60,000 nucleotides of DNA. Origin: Symsagittifera roscoffensis. Taxonomy: Eukaryota > Xenacoelomorpha > Acoela > Convolutidae. Location: NCBI RefSeq assembly GCF_963678635.1, contig NC_087070.1, forward strand, positions 10,824,539-10,884,538, in the 5' to 3' direction. The position numbers and the translations under genes were made by a program. Shown piece after piece: positions 9,912-19,147 of the stretch. How positions within the stretch are numbered: the stretch's first letter is position 1; every line of letters begins with the position of its first letter. The notes beneath the pieces were generated by a model. It did no database searches and was not told where the DNA came from. It worked only from the letters and a program-made list of their open reading frames with translations.

Positions 9912-10100
9912 TTAGTGAGAAATTTTGTGTTTATTATAATATTCTTCCAAAAAAAGAATTAGAAGGACTGTTGCTAGGGCAAATGTGAGGATTGCTTTCT
10001 TTATACATTTACATATTGTCAAAATGAGGGATGATAAGAATGCTATGAAAATTACAAACAATAAAAAAATATCGGTTCTACTGAAAATTGTTCGTATCAT
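9912..10100 (-). CDS. 62-aa small membrane protein
   Basis: Starts at the ATGA overlap with the 76-aa ORF. Two hydrophobic segments are visible, about residues 11-31 (IFLLFVIFIAFLSSLILTIC) and 37-51 (ILTFALATVLLILFL), separated by a short basic loop with a Cys-Lys-Cys and Lys-Lys. A polar tail follows (EEYYNKHKISH). This hairpin topology with a charged loop is common in small viroporin-like proteins, but no family match is claimed. The stop at 9914-9912 lies 12 nt before a slippery-type heptamer and 8 nt before the methionine-free frame that follows. Confidence 0.55.
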   Translation of the reverse strand: MIRTIFSRTDIFLLFVIFIAFLSSLILTICKCIKKAILTFALATVLLILFLEEYYNKHKISH

Positions 10101-10327
10101 TTAGACAAGTTGTATAAATCGTACCTGTGGATATAATCAAGGGTTTTGGAAAGTTGGAGGAATAGTTCGAGAATAGTGTAGAAAATTAAAACAATGTTAC
10201 AAAAAATGATTAGGATTATTAGAAAAGATTCAAGTATATCAAAAAGAAATATTATAAAGGTTTCAAGTATTGTAAAAAAATGTTTAAGATTTATGAGTAT
10301 TTGAGTAACTGATTGAGAGAAGAGCAT
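10097..10327 (-). CDS. 76-aa hydrophobic small membrane protein
   Basis: A short frame dominated by hydrophobic residues. From about residue 14 to 62 it is an almost continuous run of I, L, F and V broken by single Asp, Glu, Thr or Asn residues, enough for two membrane passes; the C-terminus is hydrophilic (YIHRYDLYNLSK). Its ATG directly follows the TAA of the preceding 50-codon frame, and its own TGA overlaps the next ATG as ATGA (10100-10097). No family is recognised. A viroporin-like or glycoprotein-partner role is plausible because it lies in the env region, but this is inference from hydropathy and position. Confidence 0.55.
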   Translation of the reverse strand: MLFSQSVTQILINLKHFFTILETFIIFLFDILESFLIILIIFCNIVLIFYTILELFLQLSKTLDYIHRYDLYNLSK

Positions 10328-10480
10328 TTAAGAAATGATCTCTTGGTCGAATATTTTTTGCTGTTTGAGGCGATTTTCTAGTGTGGTCGGATTATTTATT
10401 AGTTTTTTGACAAGTGGGTTGAGTTCTGTAAAAAATTGTTGGGGGCAATTTTCATGGTGACTGGGAGGTCGTCTTTTTCT
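10328..10480 (-). CDS. 50-codon open frame without ATG, basic N-terminus
   Basis: Bounded upstream by a TAA at 10483-10481 and ending in TAA at 10330-10328, directly followed by the ATG of the next ORF (TAAATG). It begins RKRRPPSHHE and continues with an amphipathic part (LNPLVKKLINN) and an acidic end. It contains no methionine, so if used it must be a spliced exon, start at a non-AUG codon, or come from frameshifting. The protein-like composition and the exact abutment to the next start codon are the reasons to list it. It may still be chance. The arginine-rich head could bind RNA (inference). Confidence 0.35.
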   Translation of the reverse strand, partial: RKRRPPSHHENCPQQFFTELNPLVKKLINNPTTLENRLKQQKIFDQEIIS

Positions 10481-10924
10481 TTATTTTTGTTTGTCAAATG
10501 ATCCGGGGTATGGTGAGATTTTTATACTTTAGGCTAATTAAAATGTTCATTTTGTTACTTTAGGCTAAGTTAACAAATTTGCTTTGGGGGTATTCGTGGT
10601 CTGAGTTGGGGAAATATTGTTGATCTTTGGGTTATTAGATAAGGGAGGGGTACGGTATTATGGTGATATTTATTTTAGTTGTCAAGTTGGAGTGGTTTGC
10701 TTATTTTTGACCTGGAGGTCGTAAAGTTATAGTTATAGATGTGCCTGGAGTTCTATATGATTCGTCTAATTGGTCTTAGTTTGAGTTAGAGAAAGTGACG
10801 GATTGGATGAATCCTATTGGTCTATTTTGAACTAGAATTATTACGTACTTGTCAGCATGTTATTTTGAAAAATGTAAGTGAAAAATGTTTCGGAGGTTTC
10901 AAGATTGTGAAGCAAATGTTAAAA
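10481..10924 (-). other. Intercistronic region after pol, possible splice acceptors
   Basis: About 440 nt between the Gag-Pol stop and the 50-codon frame, with no ATG-started frame above 35 codons on the minus strand. It contains acceptor-like strings ending in CTCCAG (for example ACGACCTCCAG and GAACTCCAG). Two copies of 'ttagcctaaagta' also occur, about 40 nt apart. This is where a spliced RNA for the 3' genes could join a leader. No direct evidence of splicing is possible from one genomic sequence. Confidence 0.5.
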
Positions 10925-13900
10925 TTACTTTTGAAATTCTACTTTCTTTAAAATTTTAGATTGGGGGATGAATATTTTATAGTTTTTTCGTGGTTGATTT
11001 CGGAGTCTTGTTGTTTTTCTATTTTCTGATTTGTCGATTTGTTCTTGGGGTATTATTTGTTCGGTCATTTTTCTATTTTTTCTTTGTTTTGGGGATTCTT
11101 TATGGTTTTGTGTATTGTTTTTGGTGGCGATTGGTTTTGTGTTTTGATTTTCGGTGGGGTTATCATTTTGTTCTGTGTTTTTCAGATGTGGTTCATTTTG
11201 AATGATTTTTAATCCTGTGAAAGAATATAATTGAGTTAATTCGCGGAGTGCGTATTCTTTTGGGTAATAAGGTAATAGGTTGTTTCGATGTTGAACGATT
11301 TCTTTTTTGTTTGAGTCGGTAATTTTATATGTGACATCAGTGGGTTTTGCAATTATTTGGTATGGTCCTTTTCGAAGGGGTTGTAATTTTTTAGAAATTC
11401 CTTTTTGTGTATTAAAATTAGGTATTAAAACAAATGTTCCAATTTTTAATTCGGAGGCTGGTGTAAAACGTGAATTGATTTGTTCATTAATGTTTTGTCT
11501 TTGTAATAACTTTTTTGTTATTTTTTGATAAATTTCATTGTGTTTTTTATCTCTATTTAGAATCCATTCGGTGTGTGTACCGGAGGCTAGTTTAAGAATT
11601 TGTGGGTGATGAAAATGATCTTCATCGTGTGTATGTAAAGGTAGGTTATAACAAATTGAGTCTTTATTTGGTTGACAATAACCTTGTGCGTTTTTATGAG
11701 AATTTGCTGTAAACATTATTGGTTTGCGTGGCTTTTGGTTAAAAACCATTTCGTATGGTGACATTCCTAAAGTTGTCGTAATTTGTGAATTATACGCTAA
11801 GGGAAATAATTTTACATCTGCTGACCATTCGGTATATTTTGTATCATTTCCGTTGATGATACATCTAAGATATTCTTGTAATGAACGGTTCATACCTTCG
11901 ACTAAGCCGTTTGTCCAAGGTGCATGAGATGTACGTGGTTTGAGTTTAATGTTATATAAATGACATAGTGTGATAATTTCATTATTTATGAATTCTGTAC
12001 CGTTGTCTGTAACTAAAATTTCTGGTAGTCCGAATTTTGCTATCCAGTGTTCATAGAGTGTTGTGTAAGCGTAATAAGCGTTACAATGTGGTACTGGGTT
12101 AAGTGCTACATAATGTGTAAATGCGTCAACAATTACCATAATGTAGGAGTTTCCTTCTGATGAGGGTGAAATTGGTCCTTTAGTATCAAATGAGATACGA
12201 TGATTAAAGTACAAACTTTGTCCTTTAAAATCTTGTTTTTGTGCTATTTGTTTTTGATTTGGGTAAGGTTTATTTAGTTGACATACTATACAGTCATTGC
12301 ATAGTACTTTTATCCAAATTGGTGCATTTGGGAAATAAAAGTTTTGTATAAAATTTGAATATGTTTTTTCTGATCCAGAGTGTCCTTTAATATTTTGTGT
12401 ATGTGAAATATTAAAAGCTATAAGAATCATACTTAAAGGGAGACATGGAACTGTAGATTCATTCAGGTTATACTCTAAAAGGTCTGTATTTTCGTTAATT
12501 GTTGTGTTGTTAAATTTGCGAAAGTATCGGAGGAGTGTTTTGTTTCCTAGAATGGTTGAATCTGCTTTGATAGGTTTAGTTTTATATTTGTGCCATGATT
12601 TCAGTTGTCGAATTACTGGGTCAAGGTTTTGATATTGTTTCAGTGTTGAAATTGTAATTATTTCTGTTGGGGGGAGAAAAATGTTTTCGATTTCTAATTT
12701 AGATAAGGGTATTGTATCAAGTGGGTCGTGAAGGTCAAAAACTTGATTTATTGTGTATTTTGAATCATTTGTTTGTGGTCCTGATAAATTTATTTTATCA
12801 GTTAAATCTTCTTTTTCAATTAGTGGAAAATGGTCTTTTTTAGGCGGGTGTTGTTTTGTTCGTTTTTGTTGGGTGTTATTTTTTATCCATTGAGAATATG
12901 GGATTGGTTTGAAAGTTGATGTTCCAAGTAAATCAACTTCATAATGATTATTTTGACAATCTAAATAAAGTGGGAAATGTTGTAAACTATTTATTTGTGA
13001 TTGTTCAATATCAGTTTTTACTGCATATTTGCATTCCAATCGGGGTGATGTTTCGTTTTCTGCAAGGTAGAATTTTATGTTTTTGGGTATTTCAACTGTT
13101 GTTTTTCGTGTAAGTAATTCAGGTGGTGTATTTCGACTTAAGGTGTCTGGTAATGCAAGATTTTTTCCTGCAGTCCAAACTATATGTAAGTTTGGAAATT
13201 TCATTAGAATTAGTTGAAATCTGTAAACTCGGTGGTTTGGGTTAGATTTTTGTGTAAAGAGAAAGATGATTGGTTTATGGTCTGTGAATAGAACTGTGGG
13301 GTGTTTTGATCCAAGTATCAGAAATTCATATTCTGTTAGTGTATATATTATGGCTGTACATTCTCTCATTAGAGTTGAGAGTCGTAGCTCTGCTTGAGTG
13401 AATAATCGAGAATTTGCTGATATGAGGTTCATTTTATTTGTACCATTATGTGATTGTAATAGTGCTGCACCGATGCCAAAGTTCGAAGCATCGCACATTG
13501 CATAAAATGGTTGATTTGAATCTGGAATTGTGTTTGAAATTTGTTCAGTTAAAAGTTTCTTTATTTCTTCAAATCGTGTTTGATGTTCTGTGTTCCATTC
13601 AAAATTATTTTGTTGTCTAAGGATGTTATAAAATGGTCGTAGATATAATTGCATTTTATAAACATATTTACTTAAAAAGTTTAACATTCCAAGAAATTCT
13701 TGGATTTTCTTTTTATTTGTTGGTGGTTGAAGTTTTTGAATAGCGTCAATGCGTGATTTCAATGGAGTGATTGTTTTTCTTTCTATATTATGTCCTAAGA
13801 ATTTAACTCTTGTCAAAAAGAAGTGTGATTTATCGGGGGCGGCCTTCAGATTTTCGTTCTGAAGTATTTGGTGATATTTTTCTAAAACATTGAACATCTC

Positions 13901-16900
13901 GTCTTTTGTTTGTGATTGCATAAAAACATCGTCTAAATAGGTGATTGCGTTTTTCTTGAGTATTAGTGGTCTAAAAATTTTGCTCATAAAAGCTGAAAAT
14001 GCTGCTGGTCCTATGGATATTCCATAGAATAAGCGGTTGAATTCATATTGTTGGTTTCCGATAACAAATTGTGTTAAACGTCGTGATTGTTCATCTAGTG
14101 GCATTTGATTGTATGCACTATTCATATCGGCGGTTGTAAAGTATTTGCCGTTTATTTTTGTTAAAATAACTTGTATTGGTTCAATGGGCCAATTACATTT
14201 TGATTCATCTATAAGTGAATTTAGGTATCTAGCATCGAGAACGATTTTTAATGATTCTCCTTTAGCTAGAATGATAACGGAGTTGATAAATGTGTTGCCT
14301 TTTGGTTGTTCTTCTTTATTAACTGGTGATATAATGTTGTATTGTTCTAAAATATCGAGTAATCTGTTCACTTTATCATGTAAGTGAATTGGTACTTTAC
14401 TTGCTCTCTGTTTTTTGAAAACTGCGTCTGGTTTTAACGGGAGATGTAGTGATGAACTGATTTTGCCAACATCGAATTTTGATGTTGCATAGACTGATGA
14501 ATATTTAATTAGCTGTTTGGCTAATTTTTCGAATTCGTCTTGTGTTATTTGTGAATGTTGGAAATTAAACATTGCTAAAAATTTATGTTGGTCCTCTGTG
14601 TAGTTACTTATGTTGAATGTAGGTTTGAAATATGGAATTTTTGTGAAATAATCCGTATTTCTGTTTTCGTTACTTATTATTTTATTTATAGATAATTCTT
14701 CATTAAGAATTGTAGATTGGCAAATATCTAGTAATTGGAGTATATTATTTACGCGATAGGCTTTTTCGTGTATTGGTGATATTGTAGCGTTGGTTTCACA
14801 ATATCCTAAAAGTCCTAAAGGTAATGTTACTTGGTAAGGTGTGTTGTTATAGACATGTAAGGAAATGATATCGGAATTCGAATTTTTCAAATATTTTATG
14901 GATGAGATTGTGATTTTGAAAAATTTGTGAATAGGTTTGAATTCAAATTCTGACATATAAAATTTTTGTTTGTTTTGTTCTTTATCATATTGGTGAACTT
15001 GTTTGATTGAAAAATTATAGATATTTCCTGATAGTGGTTTTAGGTGTTTTCTTTGTTGGTTAAATATCGGGTAGAATTTTGAAAAGAATGGTGGTTGTTT
15101 ATTTAATCTTTGAAAAAATGTTAAGGATGTTTCTTTTGTTTTTGTATATTTATCTTTGATTAATATTTTACTATTTAGTATGTTAATTGTTGGTATATAC
15201 TTCGAAATAAATGGTATTCCAATGATATTATATTTAATGTCAGTGATATGGAATATTTGTTTAAATGGCTTATTTAAAATTTTGCTTTGTTCCATTGTTC
15301 TGGTGGGGAGGAGAAATAATTGGATTTTTCCGTAGTTTATCAATGTTGATCCTTGTGCTGTTGCTAGTTTGCTGGAGGTTTCAAGAGGTGTTAGCTTTGG
15401 GTGTAAGGTTTTTATTTCATTCCATGTGGGGATGTTTATTATGTTTGATTCTGCTCCTGAATCAATTAAAAAATCTATTTCAAGGTCTGGTGGTTGAAAT
15501 TCTTTATTTCTTGGGCTTTCTAAGAGAAATGGTATTGTCCAAATTTTTTCTTTGGGTTGTTCTTTTTGTATATTTTGATAAATATGGTTTGTATTCAAGC
15601 ATTTTGTTTTGGTATTTTTATTGGTTTGATCTGTAGTGTTAATCTCATTTGTTTCTTGCGTCGTTGGTGTGGAATTTATGGGTGTAGTGTAATAATTTTG
15701 AAGAAGTTCTGATTGATTTTCATATATGTGTGATGAAAAGGGTTGTTCATATATGACAGATTCATAGTCATTTTCGACTTTTATCATATTGATAGAAAGA
15801 GTGTTTTCAGTATCACTTTCTGAATCTGATGATGTACAGTTTATTTGATTGAGTTGTAACGTGTCAGTTACTGTGTCATCAATACCTGGAGGGTCTGATG
15901 TTGTTTCTGGGTTAGATTGTACTTGATTGATTTGTCTTTGATGTTTAGGTGTACTACTTCTGTGGCGATTATTAGAAGTATTATAGTTATTATTATTCCG
16001 GTGTGGTGATTGGGAATAATTTCTATAACGATTATTATAACTTGAGTGTCGATTTTGTGAATTATTTCGCGATCTGTTTTGGTAATTATTGTTTGGTCTG
16101 TTATAGTTCGATCTATTATATGAGTTATTCCTTGATTGACTGTTCGGGTAATTCTGGTTTCGGTTGTTTGAATAACTTCTATTTCGATTATAGGAGTAGT
16201 TTCTATTCCTATTGTATGATGAATTTCGTGATTGGTTGTTTGGATAGTAGTTATTTCTTGATTGGGAATTAGATCTAGAAACAAATCGTTGTGTATTTGA
16301 ATTTGATCTGGAGTAGTTATTTCGACTATTTGGTCTATTGTAGTGATTTTGTGATGAATTGTTCGTGTTTCTTCGTTCTGGTGATCTTCCTCTATAACTT
16401 GAGTTATATGGTGATTGATTTCTTGTATAATTTGTATTGTTCGGGAGTGGTTTTCCTGAACTGTTGTTGCTGTGGACTGTTTTGTTCGGTAGATTTTGAT
16501 CTTTTTTCATGTATTGATAGAATGATTTATTTGGTTCTTTATATTTTTGAGGTTTATTTTGATTGTCTTGCTGTTTTTGTCTACATTCGGAAATACTATG
16601 TCCGTATCGTCGGCAATAATTACACCATTTTTTGAAAGATGGTTTGCCTTTAAAGTTTGGGTTCTTTTCGTAAATATTGAGTATTTCAGTGATTTTTTCA
16701 ACGAGGTCTGTCTCTGATTCCTGTATATTATTAATATTAGTGGGAGTCGTTTCAATTCTGTTAACGTATTGTAGTTTCAGATTTTCCGTTTCTTCTAGTT
16801 TCATCGTGATTTCTGCTTGTTCTAATTTGTCTACTAGTTTTCGAAAATCTAAATCGGGTTCTCGAATTGAAGAAGGATGGGATGCTCTCTTTTTTATTGC

Positions 16901-19147
16901 TATTTTCCTTAATTGTGGTGTTAAGGTCATCATTAAGATTTCTGTCATCTTTGTGTTTTTATAGTCATGTGTATTTAATGAATATGCTTTTCGAACTAGT
17001 GTTTCGATTCGTACTGCTATTTGCTTGATGGTTTCGTTTGGTAATCTGCGAATTTCATTACATAAAACTCTTTGTTGTTGTTTGTTTCTTTCGGAGTCAA
17101 ACATTTTTGAAAATTCTTGTGTAAACCTTTTCCAGTTTGATTTTATTTCTAGAGGTAGTACTGAAAACCATTTTTGGGCTGCGCCATCTAAGGTTGTTTG
17201 TATTAACGCTGTGCGTCGATGTATCCAGTTTTGATGTAGTGGCGTATTAATTGGTTCAGGTCCAATATTTAAAATCAGGTTTGCTGTTACTGCATTTAAA
17301 TAATCTTCTACAGAGTATTCAGGGTCTGTTCCTGTGAAAACCATTAAAGGTTTGTTTGATGTTATTGATGATCCACCCATAAGGTATGGATTCATTGTCA
17401 TTTGTAATGATTCTGCTGCATTTGGCATTTGAGAAAAATTTGAAAGTTGGTTTCTTGTTATTTCATGTTGTTGGAGATAATATGGGAGTGGTATTTCATT
17501 TTGCATTTGTGATGGTTGATACGAGTGTGCAGTCATTGGATTTTGTTGTTGAATTGGTTGAAAAGATTGTGTATTAATTGGATTTTGTTGTTGAATTGGT
17601 TGTTGATGTTGTGCATCTATTGATTGTGGAGAAAAATTTCTATGATTTGTACGTGTTCTCTGTATTCCTTGTCTACGATATTCTTGAGTATTTTGTGCAA
17701 ATATATCTGGTTGTAAGAAATCATCATCTGAGGATAAATAATCCATTTGATAAGATGTCTGTTTTTTATTTTTATTTTGTTGAAAAAATGGGTAATTTTC
17801 ACTGTGATCCTGTGGAGGATTTGTTTGGAAATTTATTGAATTAGGTTGGGTCATTGGGTTATCCCAATTTCGAGATCTTGTATATTGGTTAAAATTCCTT
17901 TGTGGTTGATTATATGTTTTTGATGGATGTGTATAATTATAATTATGGTCTGTAAAGTTGTTTCTAGTGAATGTTTTGCGTGTTTTTGATGGTATTGTCA
18001 CGGGTCTGTATGTTTGGTAATCCATATGTGAATATTTAGGGGCAACCGAAGGTTTAACGGTTGATTGTAAGGTTACCTGTGTTTGTGAAGGATTTGTATT
18101 TCTTGGTGTTGTTAAATTTGGGCGTATTGGTGAAATACTTTGTTGTGTAGTTGTTGTGTGTACAATTTCTTCATTTATGAAGTGTGATGGTGTCTGGATA
18201 TCTTGTTGAGTAAGATTCCTAGTTCCATTGAGGTTTTCATTGTGTATAACTGTAGAGTTTAAACTATTATTTTGTGTATCGGGCAAAAATGTATTATAGT
18301 TTAATGGTGTTGCATCAATGGTTAATGGTATTACTTTTACATAATCTCTTATGTAAGATATCGTACTTATTGCTTGACTTGAGATTGATTGTGGGAAGCT
18401 TATAAATGCGGGATGAGACCATTCGGGGTCCCAAACATAATCTGATTGTTCTGTGATAGCGGTATCATCGTTCGAGTTTTGGGGTCTAAAATTTTTTCTT
18501 GCTTGTGCAATTAAATCAATATTGTGTGTGAAATAATCTATTATGAACCATGCCAAAATTTTTTGTAGATCGTGTTTTGTATGTTGTGAAACGTCGTCTT
18601 TCGTGAAATTTTCTTTAATGATGTTTAAATAACTAGAGAGTAGTGTGATTTCATGTCGTACTCTTAAATGTTTAGATGTTTCTGTCGGTGAGACATTTGT
18701 TATTGGGATTTCGTTTTCTAATATCGAAATATAACTATATATTATTGCGAAAACTTCATTGGTGAATATGGAGTTTGCTCTTTGCGAGTTTTGATATTGG
18801 ATGCTTTTTATATATTCTGAAAAAACTTTTGAAAATTCTAAGTCAAGATCGTCTGTTTGAATTGTATATTTTCTATTATTATGGTTTGGTGAGGTGAATT
18901 CTATGGAGTAGATTCCATACTGTTGTGTTATGTTGCATATATCTTTTAAGTAGTGGTCTATGATTTGTCTTTTGATTTTTACATCTGGGAACTCTGTTTT
19001 ACATGGACTAATTCCGGGTTCAAATAAATTTACGAGTAAATTTTGACAAAATATGTGTTGTCCTCTATCAGTATCTGCGTCTACTATAAAAGGAAAGATT
19101 TCATCATCATCTGGAGTTTCTTCACCTGGAGTGTGCGTTGAGCTCAT
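10925..19147 (-). CDS. gag-pol: Gag-Pol polyprotein, single 2,740-aa ORF
   Basis: Structural and replication polyprotein of the element, with no frameshift or stop between gag and pol. In order: a presumably folded N-terminal part (about 1-235), an N/Q/S/T/P-rich linker to about 590 with repeats of PIQQQNP, and a capsid-like region (about 600-800, containing FTGTDPEYSVEDYL). The CCHC zinc knuckle uses Cys842, Cys845, His850 and Cys855. A R/N/S/Y-rich disordered stretch (about 885-1085) follows. Then come protease with DSGA at 1229; reverse transcriptase with YLDD at 1737-1740; RNase H with CDAS (Asp1886) and TDHKP (Asp1956); and integrase with an HHCC zinc domain (His near 2256, Cys2286, Cys2289) and catalytic Asp2321, Asp2381, Glu2417 (D,D35E). 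A GPY/F module lies near 2594, with a basic tail after it. All catalytic residues are present, so the enzymes look functional. Start chosen as the first ATG in frame. How Gag is made in excess without a gag stop is unclear. Confidence 0.97.
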   Translation of the reverse strand: MSSTHTPGEETPDDDEIFPFIVDADTDRGQHIFCQNLLVNLFEPGISPCKTEFPDVKIKRQIIDHYLKDICNITQQYGIYSIEFTSPNHNNRKYTIQTDDLDLEFSKVFSEYIKSIQYQNSQRANSIFTNEVFAIIYSYISILENEIPITNVSPTETSKHLRVRHEITLLSSYLNIIKENFTKDDVSQHTKHDLQKILAWFIIDYFTHNIDLIAQARKNFRPQNSNDDTAITEQSDYVWDPEWSHPAFISFPQSISSQAISTISYIRDYVKVIPLTIDATPLNYNTFLPDTQNNSLNSTVIHNENLNGTRNLTQQDIQTPSHFINEEIVHTTTTQQSISPIRPNLTTPRNTNPSQTQVTLQSTVKPSVAPKYSHMDYQTYRPVTIPSKTRKTFTRNNFTDHNYNYTHPSKTYNQPQRNFNQYTRSRNWDNPMTQPNSINFQTNPPQDHSENYPFFQQNKNKKQTSYQMDYLSSDDDFLQPDIFAQNTQEYRRQGIQRTRTNHRNFSPQSIDAQHQQPIQQQNPINTQSFQPIQQQNPMTAHSYQPSQMQNEIPLPYYLQQHEITRNQLSNFSQMPNAAESLQMTMNPYLMGGSSITSNKPLMVFTGTDPEYSVEDYLNAVTANLILNIGPEPINTPLHQNWIHRRTALIQTTLDGAAQKWFSVLPLEIKSNWKRFTQEFSKMFDSERNKQQQRVLCNEIRRLPNETIKQIAVRIETLVRKAYSLNTHDYKNTKMTEILMMTLTPQLRKIAIKKRASHPSSIREPDLDFRKLVDKLEQAEITMKLEETENLKLQYVNRIETTPTNINNIQESETDLVEKITEILNIYEKNPNFKGKPSFKKWCNYCRRYGHSISECRQKQQDNQNKPQKYKEPNKSFYQYMKKDQNLPNKTVHSNNSSGKPLPNNTNYTRNQSPYNSSYRGRSPERRNTNNSSQNHYNRPNSRNNYSRSNSNTQRFVSRSNSQSRNNYYPNNQSRNSSYNRNRNYSYNRNRSYSNNRNQNYPNSQSRNNSYNRSNYNRPNNNYQNRSRNNSQNRHSSYNNRYRNYSQSPHRNNNNYNTSNNRHRSSTPKHQRQINQVQSNPETTSDPPGIDDTVTDTLQLNQINCTSSDSESDTENTLSINMIKVENDYESVIYEQPFSSHIYENQSELLQNYYTTPINSTPTTQETNEINTTDQTNKNTKTKCLNTNHIYQNIQKEQPKEKIWTIPFLLESPRNKEFQPPDLEIDFLIDSGAESNIINIPTWNEIKTLHPKLTPLETSSKLATAQGSTLINYGKIQLFLLPTRTMEQSKILNKPFKQIFHITDIKYNIIGIPFISKYIPTINILNSKILIKDKYTKTKETSLTFFQRLNKQPPFFSKFYPIFNQQRKHLKPLSGNIYNFSIKQVHQYDKEQNKQKFYMSEFEFKPIHKFFKITISSIKYLKNSNSDIISLHVYNNTPYQVTLPLGLLGYCETNATISPIHEKAYRVNNILQLLDICQSTILNEELSINKIISNENRNTDYFTKIPYFKPTFNISNYTEDQHKFLAMFNFQHSQITQDEFEKLAKQLIKYSSVYATSKFDVGKISSSLHLPLKPDAVFKKQRASKVPIHLHDKVNRLLDILEQYNIISPVNKEEQPKGNTFINSVIILAKGESLKIVLDARYLNSLIDESKCNWPIEPIQVILTKINGKYFTTADMNSAYNQMPLDEQSRRLTQFVIGNQQYEFNRLFYGISIGPAAFSAFMSKIFRPLILKKNAITYLDDVFMQSQTKDEMFNVLEKYHQILQNENLKAAPDKSHFFLTRVKFLGHNIERKTITPLKSRIDAIQKLQPPTNKKKIQEFLGMLNFLSKYVYKMQLYLRPFYNILRQQNNFEWNTEHQTRFEEIKKLLTEQISNTIPDSNQPFYAMCDASNFGIGAALLQSHNGTNKMNLISANSRLFTQAELRLSTLMRECTAIIYTLTEYEFLILGSKHPTVLFTDHKPIIFLFTQKSNPNHRVYRFQLILMKFPNLHIVWTAGKNLALPDTLSRNTPPELLTRKTTVEIPKNIKFYLAENETSPRLECKYAVKTDIEQSQINSLQHFPLYLDCQNNHYEVDLLGTSTFKPIPYSQWIKNNTQQKRTKQHPPKKDHFPLIEKEDLTDKINLSGPQTNDSKYTINQVFDLHDPLDTIPLSKLEIENIFLPPTEIITISTLKQYQNLDPVIRQLKSWHKYKTKPIKADSTILGNKTLLRYFRKFNNTTINENTDLLEYNLNESTVPCLPLSMILIAFNISHTQNIKGHSGSEKTYSNFIQNFYFPNAPIWIKVLCNDCIVCQLNKPYPNQKQIAQKQDFKGQSLYFNHRISFDTKGPISPSSEGNSYIMVIVDAFTHYVALNPVPHCNAYYAYTTLYEHWIAKFGLPEILVTDNGTEFINNEIITLCHLYNIKLKPRTSHAPWTNGLVEGMNRSLQEYLRCIINGNDTKYTEWSADVKLFPLAYNSQITTTLGMSPYEMVFNQKPRKPIMFTANSHKNAQGYCQPNKDSICYNLPLHTHDEDHFHHPQILKLASGTHTEWILNRDKKHNEIYQKITKKLLQRQNINEQINSRFTPASELKIGTFVLIPNFNTQKGISKKLQPLRKGPYQIIAKPTDVTYKITDSNKKEIVQHRNNLLPYYPKEYALRELTQLYSFTGLKIIQNEPHLKNTEQNDNPTENQNTKPIATKNNTQNHKESPKQRKNRKMTEQIIPQEQIDKSENRKTTRLRNQPRKNYKIFIPQSKILKKVEFQK

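Noticed and set aside
9894-10100. Simple -1 frameshift fusing the 62-aa ORF to the 377-codon frame
   Set aside because: A TAA stop lies between the 62-aa ORF and the heptamer, so a plain frameshift cannot join them; kept only as a weak hypothesis.
15868-16284. A 138-codon minus-strand frame, rich in I and T, overlapping Gag-Pol
   Set aside because: It is the +1 or -1 reading of the R/N/S/Y-rich repeats in Gag-Pol; low-complexity DNA stays open in several frames.
10990-17844. Many plus-strand frames of 60-123 codons inside the Gag-Pol region
   Set aside because: They are antisense shadows of the 2,740-aa minus-strand ORF; none has a motif and their cysteine/phenylalanine/valine-rich composition follows from the A-rich opposite strand.
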